DNA from: Diphasiastrum complanatum
Lineage: Eukaryota; Streptophyta; Lycopodiopsida; Lycopodiales; Lycopodiaceae
Length of the DNA: 64,000 nt
Assembly (NCBI GenBank): GCA_029204225.1
Contig: CM055108.1
Span: 26,763,525-26,827,524 of the forward strand
Direction of reading: 5' to 3'
A program made the position numbers and the translations under genes. Shown in pieces: positions 11,101-22,100 of the stretch. How positions within the stretch are numbered: position 1 is the stretch's first letter; each line of letters opens with the position of its first letter. The notes under the pieces were generated by a model. The model searched no databases. It was not told the origin of the DNA and was given only the letters and a program-made list of their open reading frames with translations.

Positions 11101-14100
11101 TTTTTCTTAACAAGTAAAATAGGAGAGGCGAAAGGTGAATAACTTGGACGGATGTACCCCAACTTGAGATACTCCTCCAACATCTTTCTGACTTCCTCTT
11201 CCTCTTTTAGGCTCATCCTATAAGGAGGCCTACATACCGGTCTTGCCCCTGGAACAAGCTCAATACGATGATCAACGTTCCGACTAGGCAGCAATCCCTC
11301 TGGCGTATTACTAATTAGCACGTGTTTGAACTGCGTGTGGATGGACTTCTCCAACTCACTTGCTGGGTCACATCTAGGCTATAATGCAAATACATGTGCA
11401 CTAGGGGATGCAAAAGTAAATGAAGCTTCTTGTGGTTTATTAGTGAGTGTGCTTATCTGATTATTACCAACATAAGAATCAAAACTGGAATCAACATTCA
11501 CATAACACAACCACAAATACTGAATCTCCATTCTCTTTATTTGCATATAGGTAACAAGAGGACCCACAACAGATGGTCTCTCCCCCTTTAAGACATGAGA
11601 CATACCCTCATGCCTGATCTTATACACATGTGATTTAAAATCTATAGCAGGCTACTTACTTGCATGCCACCGCTTACCAAGTACAATATCAAACTTAGCT
11701 AGTTTAGTGATTTCAAAATCTAACTTCTCGATATACGTCTGAATAGACAAAGACGCCCGAGAGATTCTTTCATCCCAAACCTCTGTTCCCTTACCATCTG
11801 GCATCTCAACAATATACCGGTAATCAGATGGAACAGTAGCCAAGTGAAATTTCTTCACCACACGAGAATTGATATATTATGCGAGGAACCGGTGTCAAAT
11901 AAGACGAGCATGTCATGACCTTCCAGTTTTCCCCTCATGCGTATCAGTTCACTATCTGGAAACTGATAAGCTTCCCGCGCTTTGGTGGACAAGAAACAAA
12001 CTGGTGCCTCTGGAGCAAGCTTCCGCACCGAAATAGTCATGACACGACGAGTGTCCTCATCATCACTTACCAACAAGTCATCCAAAATTTCCTCATCCTT
12101 GCCCTCATCTTGACGTTGCATAGTATGGAGCTTCTTGCGCGTACGTCGAGGACAATCTTTGAAAAGATGCTTGCCAAGACAGAAAAAACATAATCCGTCT
12201 TTCTTGGCCTTTTCCTTTTGCTCAGGACTGAGGGGAGACTTGTCGTAAGCACGACGAGCCATAGGAGATCCTGCCTTGCGCTTCAAAGTCTGCTGCATCT
12301 GGATAGGATCCTTCTGCGAAAAGCCTTTTTGACCAGCTTGGCCAGACTTTCGCGAAACCTTCTTCTGAGGCCAGCTTGGTGCTCTAGATTCAGCCTTGGT
12401 GCGCACATTACCTTCAAAGTTGAGAGCTGTAGCAACTGCCTCTTCTAAGGTCTTGCACCCTTCATTAAGCACTGAAGGCCTCAACTCTTCACGAAGGCCA
12501 AATATGAACTTGTGGACTACCAGCCACTCCGGAATCTTGATAAGTATCTCACGATACCTGTCAGCATATTCCTGCACCATGTACTGCCTCTGACGATGCA
12601 AAAGCCAAGCATCCGTCGCACGCACATGCTCATGTAGAGGAATAAACTGAGCTCTAAAAGCTCGCTTAAACTCAAGCCAGGTGGGTGGAGCCTGGTTAGA
12701 CTTCAACAACTTGCGCCACCACCTGTCAGCAAGATGTAGACCTCGCGAATCGTCCCTGCTGGCGGTAGATCAACAATGACCCTTATCTTGGTGAGATTAG
12801 TAGCGATTGCATGTCTAGATACAATATGGCCTAAGATGAGGCCGTGTGACACCCAAAACTGACACTTTTTGGGGTTCAAGGATATCTGGTACTTGCGGCA
12901 TTGAATCATCACTTTCTCCAAGCGAGATAGGTGCTCAGTATTAGGCCCATGCACACACACCTCATCCAAGAAGATCTCTAGAAACTTTTGCAAGTACTCT
13001 CTGACTGTTGCTTGCATAACTCTCTGGAAGGTACTTGGGGCATTACAGAGTCCGAATGGCATTACCTTATATCCATAGGTTCTCCATTCTGTGGCAAATG
13101 TCGTCCATAGGCGCAATCTTTACTTGATTGTAGCCGTTGAAACCATCTAGAAAATTGTAGGCTTCTGCTCTTGCTACACGATCTAGGACACTTTTTTGTG
13201 AAGGGTAGAGGAAAGTGATCCTTCTTTGTAACCGCATTTAGTGCCTTCAAATTCACACATATTCACATTTTGCCATTTTTCTTGGGTACTAAGACTATCG
13301 GTGATACCCATTCTGTATGCTCAATTTCATAGATGAAATCGGCATCGAGCAGCTTTTGCAACTCCTGTTTAATTAGCTTTGTATAATTAGGATTATAGCG
13401 GTAGTAGCGGCTTACCTTGCAAACTGCTCCATCCACCAAGGCTACAGTATGCTGGACTACGGTTGATGGTATACCCTTTAAATCCTTGTATGACCGTGCA
13501 AAACAGTCTCGATATTCTGTCAACAAATTACGTAGCCGCGTGAATTGAGTGGGTGTCAGTTGTGCTCCCACATGAACAACCTTGTCTACTTCACCTGGCT
13601 TAGCTAGGTTCATCGGTTGCATTTGAGCTGGTCCTTCGAAGACTTGTTCTTTATCATCCTGATCCTTGTCAGACTCTTGTTGTGCTTTTGGCAACATGAT
13701 TACGACGTCGTCTAAGGTATAGTTTTTGAAGGTTTCTGGCATCTCGTGAATTGGCGCTCGGTGAGATTCCTCCTTCAGCATGTTGATCTTAGCACGACTA
13801 GTTAGTTGCGAACTTCCATCATCTGAGATAATGACGCAGAATCTTGTTCCAGCCGGATGGATTTCAAGTAGTCTAGCACTTTTTTTTTGCCCTTTTTGTC
13901 TTCACGAATGGATGCATCCTTGTTATCATTCTGGGGAACTGGCTTGATATTCGCCTTGTGATTGCGAATATCCTTATCCACTGTAGCTATTGCCTCTTCA
14001 GGCAAATCACTCCAACGGATCACCTGATTGTAGCGTTCCGATTCTTCCTTGACGTAGGTGCCTTGGGTGGTTCAACCGTGGAAACTTTAGCTAGCGGGGA

Positions 14101-17100
14101 TTTCTAAGGGGGCTGAGCTAGTATTTTTCTCATGCCCTATAGATCGGGATCCATGTGTTGCAGAATCTGCTTGTCACTCAGCTCGACTTCTTCATTGTAT
14201 GAAAATGCATGTTGCTAGGGTACTAGATCGTCTTCAACTGCCTCGGGAATAGGTTCCACTGCCATCCATGCCATGTTGATCATATTCACCCCGTAAGTAA
14301 TTGGCATGTCTAGGGTGTATCCTTTTGGTGAGGAAGTGCTGGGTTCTGAATCCGAATCTGGTTGACAAGTATGCCCAGCCATACAGTCAACTGTAGCTAA
14401 TGCCTCCGTCCATCGCACAATATCGGTTTGGGAATCATAATGAACACCCTTGAATGGATTTGGGCGATCAATACTATGATTTTTGGTGGAGTGTCATCAC
14501 CTTTGGGAGTGATAGGTTTCACCGCCCATGTGGTTGGAACCACCTTAACTGCCTGATCTCTGTTTTCGAAGGTGAGTTTTCTTGTACCCCAGTTGTGAAC
14601 CACTTGCGTGACTCTCAACCAAGGTCTTCCCAGTAAAACTCGATAAGCAGAAGGAGATTCCGGAATTTCCATCACCACAAAGGTGATCACAAATTGCACT
14701 CCCGCTATCTTTACTGGTATATCTTCAACTACTGGTCTTATGCAAGACTAATCAGCTAATTTGATCGCAAATTTCGCCGGCTTTAGCCCTTGTAGATCCC
14801 ATTTTTTATATAAGCTAGTGGAGATTAGATTGACACCAGATCCTCCATCTACCACTGTCGCTTCGTCCTCGTATCGCTTATGCTTGATTGGCAGGGTGAT
14901 GTTGTGTTGTTCACTCTCCCACACTGCTCCAATGTTGAGGACATTGCTAGTTTCCTCGTACCCGACACAGGTTCCGAATTTAGCCATTCTGTAAGAACAC
15001 TCTTTGCTTGTGGTGCGATTCCTAGGAACTCTCCAATGGAAACGTTCATTCTATTGGTCAGTAGGCTCGTGAGCAGTTCTGTTCGTGGAACTTTAGGTTC
15101 CGTCATTTGAAAAGAGACATCATGATGGTGTAAATAGTCATTTAAATCCGATCTTTGTGGGGAACCTGTTGATGGTATCGGAACTTCCGAGGCTGGAAGT
15201 ACTGCAGGTTTTGCTTTGGCTTGTGCAGCTTCTTATGCCTGTGCTTCTTGTATCCAATGGCGGATTCTCTGATATTGACGTCCTTTCTCCTTGGCGTTTG
15301 GATAAGGCCCTGCCGTAGAGGGTTGATCTTCAGCCATTGATACTGATGGTGGTGATGATGGTGCCACCTCCTTCCGTTTCTACGCTCGTGTAACTGCTAG
15401 CACAGGAATATGGGGAATAGGGAAATTCTATGGCAGCCTTCCTGGAGTAGACATTGATTGAATTGTAATCATATTTAATGGTGTACTCGCTCCAGGTCTT
15501 AGTGGCAAATTTTTGTAGCAGTGCCCATAACCGCACTTTTGGCAGAAGGGTGTATACGTGCCCTTGTGGGGACATTCTGCGATTCAGTGCCCTTCTTTGC
15601 ATCCGTAGCAGCCGTAGATTCTTCCACCTTGGCGCTGAGGTTGGGCAGCGTACGTAGTGTTGTACTCATTGATGGCTGGATCAACAAATGGTTCATTAGG
15701 CCCATACCACTGCTGCTACTCAGGTTGAGGTGGAGCATCGTGCTCCGCTGCTGCGAGGTTCTCTTGGGCCAACTGATTGTTGCATGGCCTTGGTGGTGCT
15801 AGTAATGCCATGCGTTGTGGATTTAGTGGTGCTCCAAACCGCGGTGCCGCATTAGGTGCCCCTTGATGATAAGGATAAGACCCCCTTTTGCTGGATAATC
15901 CTAGGGTTAAACGGGCAGAATGCAGTTTCGTGTGACGACACATTACACAAATGGCAATACCAGTGTGTCAATTTGAGATTTTGCTTCAACATTGGACACT
16001 CATTGGCGATATGGTTCTGGGTACAGACCACCGGACACCATACTTTTTCTCTCCATGGGTACTATGGTTGACTCTGATCTGGCATTGTGGATGAAGTTGC
16101 GACAAGAAACCACATAATCACACCATGATCGGGAGTCAGGGCTGTGTTGCATTCGGATCATAGATTTTTGACCCATTCAATGTAATCCCGCACTCTTTCT
16201 CGTTTACCCATCTTGATCTTGCTCAATAGGAGAAATGGGTCTTCTAGAAACTTCCTTGTTTTAAAGCGGGTGATGAAGGCCGCGTTAACCTCTTCCCATG
16301 TGGCTTTCTCTTTGGCCGATTGATTGAAAAACCAATCTTGTGCTGTAGCAACTAATGACATGGGGAACAACTTCAATTTCTCCTCAGGTGTCTGTTCACC
16401 GTAAATCTTGCACGCTTGTTCATAGATCTGGAGGAATCTAATGGGATTTGGGGACCCATCATATTTGGGCATCTCGAGGCGAGGTTAATCTGAATCCATG
16501 AATGCCTTGACCTTTAAACGTAGTTTTGCACAAAACCTTCCGTGTGCATCCAAGCTTAATGCTTTGGTAAAAATATCTGTTGTCATATCTTGCGTTCGAC
16601 AACTAACCTCTTCGTTGAGAACTTTTCTTCTGACATAGTGATACTTCAATTCAACGTGCTTACTCCTAGAATGAAATCTAGGGTTGGCTGATAAGGCAAT
16701 GGCATTTTGATTATCACAAAATAATAATGTCAGAGCAGATTGATTCAGACTGATATCTGAAAGTAAGTTTCTCAACCAAACCGCTTCCTTTGTAGCTTGT
16801 GAGGCTGCGATATACTCTGATTTAGTGGAAGATAGAGCGGATTGCTTGCAAGGGTACGACAGGTACGGGTTGATCCATAGGGTCCATTACAGCTGGTCCT
16901 TCGATTGTGCGGCTGCAACTCTGGGGACGTTTGGTGCTTGGTTTTCGATTCTTCTTGGTACTGATCATCCTGATCTCAGATTCATTCGTTGGTACAGTCC
17001 AGGGATTCTGAATCTTGATGGATGTGAAGAAAGCAATCTAGATCTGTTGGGATCAGATTAGTTCAGTTGGCTAGTGGTGTGATTTTAGCCCCTTTTTCAC

Positions 17101-19148
17101 AGTTTTTCCTTGATAATTCACTGATCCTTGCTCTGATCGGCCTGAAATTTTCACTGTAGATGAATCTGAGGCAGATCTACCTACTGATTATATTTGCAAA
17201 GGTTACTCAGGCGAGGGTTGGCCATGCGAGGGTTCTTTGTGCTGTTTTGCAGACAAAAAACCTGATATCTTGAGATCTACTGGTAACTAACTCTCACCCT
17301 CTTAACTGCAGCTGGATCTGGGATGGATCTAGCTTGGTTTGAAGGGGCGAAGGTTAACTCTCACAGATCTGGAAGTTATTGGTGTCTGAGGTTTTTGATC
17401 ACTTTTTTGCTTACAGATTCTTCAATACCCTACAAAACTTGTATATGACATTCTTCTTCTAGGGATATGAAGAGAGGTATTAACGACATTGCTACATCCA
17501 CATAAGAAGAGGGAAGAACCTGTGAGGCATTGGTGGGCTCAGCAGACACTTCATCCGAAACGAGGTCAGATTATTCTTATTAGAAAGCACAGGTTCAGAG
17601 GTAACAATAAATGCTTTCTTGATAGGAAAACAGCATTTTTATTTTGATGTCCCAGTTGCTTGAATAGACACTCATTTTGGAAGCCACGAATGTGCCCATG
17701 ATGGGGTGGCTCTACATCAGTACTTTCCAAAGTGGGATCACTCAAGTTCCACGGCATAAAAAACCTTAACATGTAAAAGAGTCTTAAAAGCAATAGCAAG
17801 TAGGCATTACAAGAGCTGTACCAAGAGTCAAATGAAAATCAGACAGCAAGTATCAAAATGTAGGCATGAGAATAACATATTCTCATCATGCTGCTGCCTC
17901 AATATTTTCAAAATCTCAAATATAATAAAGTAGGTGTTTAAAAAATTTGGCACTATTTTATTATTCATGATATAAGACCTAGATGTTCAAATCACGATAA
18001 GCAACAAGATATTCTTTATGTATGAAACATTTACAAATGTCCAACTCATTGAGCGATTTCAATTCGCTGGCAAGTGGCTCAAGTACAAAAAGACATGAAC
18101 ATGTGTACATGATATTTTGTTTTGCAATATACAGCATCAGAGCCAGTTATTTATTATGATCGTTGATAGATTACCGTGTAGATGCAGTGGTGCTTGAGAA
18201 AGATAACTATATAAGAAAAATTGCTGGATTTCTTGGCATCTATTTATTGGTGTCATGTAAGTGTTTAACACTTTATCAACAGTCTTGTTATTGTTACTAT
18301 GTGTTGAATGTGTGAACATGCTCCGCTTTCACTCATTCAGGCATATATAGAAAAAATGCAGTTCATCTTCCAGATTACCAATGCACGTCTCTGCAAATCT
18401 AAGTTTTGTTGACAACTTTCTGTCAAACGTTTTGAGCCCCATGATCTGCTGTGTGGACTGAATTATAATGTTTGCATGGTCGTTCTTTCCTAATTGATGA
18501 TGATGATACTGGACACGATTGTCCATAATAGGTTTCTCTCAAGACTGATGGTAGTGATAGTTTCTTTGTAGGTGCTTGGACAAGACCAGAGGTTGTGGCT
18601 GGAGGAGCAACTATTGAACTCAGATGCCCCATTGAAGCTTCTAGTATCAAGTTCAGTTATTCTTGGAAATCCACTTGGTCATGTACGTTTCAAATTTCTT
18701 CTGCTTGATTATGCTAGATTGGTATTAAGATTGTCTCATAATGACTGAATATATCGTCATGTGTGACCTCTATTGTTGATTTATTCCTATCAAAGACTTC
18801 ATGCAATTATACATGTTCTCCTTGTCTTAAAAATGTCATGTGCCATCCATCGGTCATGCACATTCACTGAATTCTGATTGCAAATGGTTCTTACAGCCTT
18901 GTGAAGATGTATCACCAGTTGCAAGGACGACTAAGTGTGTGTGCTCTGGAGATGATTGGGAATGCTATAAGCCTTCCCAGATCAATCTGCTTCAACTTGT
19001 TTCCAGGGCTCGTGGCTGCGTAGTCATTCTGACGGGAGATTCTCTTTATTCTGATATACGGGTGTGAATATCATTCTGTGAAGAGCTAGCAAAGCTGCTG
19101 AGAATTTAAAGAGTTCCACATTATTTCCATATGTCTTTACATCCTCTG

Positions 19149-19199
<51 letters not shown>

Positions 19200-22100
19200 T
19201 AAACAATCCTCCTGTAGCAGGTCTTGAGACCAGGGAGACAGCCTTATGGAGGATACTTTGAGGGCGTCAACATTACTTATCCACTTTTCCAAGTAAGTCC
19301 CTTTTCCGGCTCAGATTTCTACGAATCTCACCAAAGATCTCAAATTGATTTGAAAAGGTGGTGTCCTCGTTCATTGTTCAAGATAGTGCTTACTTATATG
19401 TAGCAAATCATGTCTTATACATTCTATATGTCACATGATCTTTCTATGGCAGTTTTGGAACTAATTTTCATTCCCAATATGCTATGAGTTCAGTTATGGA
19501 CAGAAATTGATATTATATCCTTTGATTGATATTTGAGCATAAATCTTTGCAGCACATTGAGATATGAAGGTTATCCTTTTGGAGAAACAAAAATCCTAGA
19601 TCTGAGCTACTTCAGCTTCTTGTAAGCATCAAGATACAAAGGATCCTCTTAGGAACACATCCAAACTGTAGCTGGCATCAACTCTCAATTACTCAAGCTA
19701 CACCATGGTAGAAGTTTGTCAATGGTGGCAAAGATAAAGCTTTCAAGCTTATTGATGAACCACAAAGTTTATTTCTACTACCTAATTGTAGAAAACTTCT
19801 AGAATTGTGAAAAACAAGGGATCATGGTGGATGACCAAGCAGTTGGGGAAGAATGACTCTCTCAGAAAAATACTGAGCTGCAAGAGGAGGAACTCAAACA
19901 CCATAAGATGCAGAAACTCCTTGCCGTCGGCTGATCCACTCCTGGAGATGGGGCAATCCCCTTGCCGAATCATAGGAAAAGGATGAGAGCTTTCTCCTCT
20001 CTAGCATACCTTATCCTCACCTTGTACTCATACAAGCACATAGGGAAATGTGTCGACCTTCTCAGCCCACTTACACATATAGGTGGACATGATGGTGGGC
20101 TAGCGCATTGGTTATGGGGTGGAATGCTCTGTAGCCACCATGGAGAAGTGCACCGTACCACTATTATGAACTCAATCACGGATATTGTCATCAAATGAAG
20201 TACAAAAACCACAAATAACATTCACAAAGCATTCTCTACTTAAGAAAACTTAATGAACTATATGCTGCCGTTAGCTTAGGCAGATCTCCAACTATGATAT
20301 CCAGAAAATGGAACCCCCCTCCAAAAGGTTCAAGACAATAGACTCAATCATTTTAGAAATGAGTCTCTAGCTCCTGTTTATACTAGCTAGGAACATCTTG
20401 GAAGGTTCCAAAAGACCAAAATACAATAGGATATAGAGTTCTAGTAGTGTTCCCCTTTTAGAATGATTCAAAATAGATGTACTTCTGTAAGTACCTATTT
20501 CAAAGGAGAGTGATGATCATGAGGAGTTAGAGGCCCCCATGCCCGTTTCGGAATGGAACCCGATCTGGAACGCTTCCATTCTGGAACGTGGCCAAATTTT
20601 TTTTTTTTAAATTCGTAAATATTTAACAAAGGAAAACAAAATGTCTTATTTTATTTTATACTTGGTACCACGTTCCGACCCAGTATGTTCTGGAACGTAT
20701 TGTACAGAACGTACAGTACGTTCCGAGTGATTTGGGTCGGAACGGGTTTCTAAGCTATAAAACAAGACAAAAAAAAAAATATCATTTTTGGCATGAATGA
20801 CGGCTTTTGAAAAGATGTCATATAAACCATCATAAATGACAATTTTTCTAGGGTGTCATTTATGCCAGTTAAGCAGACAACGATGATTTAAGCCTAGATC
20901 TCTCATATATCTGTTTCTTGTTCTTCTTTTGCAGGTTATGGCTAGTGGACTTACTACAAGCTCCACAAAAAACTTCAGTTGTGAAGGTAATTTCCTGGTG
21001 TTAAAGTTTCCTAAAGCTACCCTCAACCTTTGGTTCTCACCGCTCTAAGAGTTCTAAGAAGAATCTATGCTGGTTTAGGTGGTTGAAACAGAAAACCACA
21101 ATGTCATAGTTGCACTGCGTTTCTAGAAACGCGTCAAACACGTTCAGAAACGAGTTTCTGGTTCGGGACAGCGTTTCTCAGAAACGTTTTTTTTTTAATT
21201 TTGATTTTGATATTGATTTTTGTCGACAATATGGGTATCAAATGAAAGCATTAATTAAGGGCAGTACATTTATGTAGGTTGCCGAATGTTTTGGGTACAG
21301 TGTGGTCCAGTTTAGGTGCATCAATTCCTACTGGATTCTGTCAATCCCTATTGATTTTTTAATATCTGTTTTTTTTTTCCAGAGATTCTGAATCCAGAAA
21401 CGTTTTTCTCCAGAAACGTGTTTCTGTGCAACTATGAACCACATAAAGAATAAGCTTTTAACAGAAAGATATTATGAATGATAAAAGAATGGAGATACAC
21501 AAACAAGGAACAAAGTTAGTTTTAAGCTCCACAAAAAACCCACTACAAGCTCCACAGAGAATTTTGTTGTGAAGATAATTTCCTGGTATCAAAGTTTGTT
21601 AAAGCTATCTTCAACCTTGAGTACTCACTGCTCTAAGAGTTCTAAGAAGAATCTATGCTGGTGTAGATGGTCGAAACAGAAAACCACATTGCAGAGAATA
21701 AGCTTTTAACAGAAAGAGAATATGAACAATAAAAGAATGGAGATATACAAACAGGGGTAAAAGTTAGTCTTAAGCTCTTATTACTGAATCAGTAGTTTTG
21801 GAATCACAAAAGGATAGGAATATTTAAACAGTGTCAGTCTATAGATCTTGTAGGTAAATCCGAGCTGATTGTTCCTGCAAGTCCAATCATAGTCTTGAAC
21901 GACTTAAGGAAATATCCAAACAAGGAAAGCTAATCTACAGCTCTTAGCTTGGTTTCTAATCTCAAGATGTTTTCAGGTTATCCCTTGAATTTCTAAGGGT
22001 TATCCCTTTGGAAAAAATGTATGAACTGGAGGGCTCTGTTTCAATCACAGTAGTAGATTGCCATAGAAGCAACAGGTTGTAGAACATTTTTGGTTTTTGC

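Larger units (their letters stand above)
7400..12735 (-). mobile_element. Ty3/gypsy chromovirus-type element, antisense in intron 3
   Basis: Read on the minus strand from right to left, the parts are gag with zinc knuckle, protease, reverse transcriptase, RNase H, integrase, chromodomain-like tail, a purine tract and an LTR. The 5' LTR and leader are absent, and the right edge abuts another gypsy element. The element is broken, with more than five breaks. The LTR starts at 8474 (minus-strand TGTTAGAGTCC). Its far end is not resolved; a TATATAAATAA box near 7.98 kb and an AATAAA-type site near 7.88 kb suggest it runs to about 7.4 kb. Confidence 0.85.
12736..17440 (-). mobile_element. Ty3/gypsy element, Tat/Athila-like lineage, antisense
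   Basis: The minus strand holds, right to left, a leader (about 17.4-16.85 kb), gag, a CCHC region, protease and an RT start. It is the same family as the plus-strand copies at about 38.7 and 49.5-55.5 kb: shared wording includes [18 protein letters not shown] and QDWFFN. A copia fragment interrupts its gag. The 3' end is cut at the junction with the chromovirus-type element. It is broken, with many breaks. Lineage assignment rests on RT wording and on the primer site of the related copy. Confidence 0.78.
6705..18571 (+). other. Intron 3 of the PhoD-like gene (11.9 kb)
   Basis: Bounded by GAG|GTAGTC and TTTCTTTGTAG|GTGCTT. Most of its length is nested retrotransposon sequence on the minus strand (about 7.4-17.4 kb). 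The ends (6705-7190 and 17450-18571) hold no feature I recognise. Confidence 0.8.
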
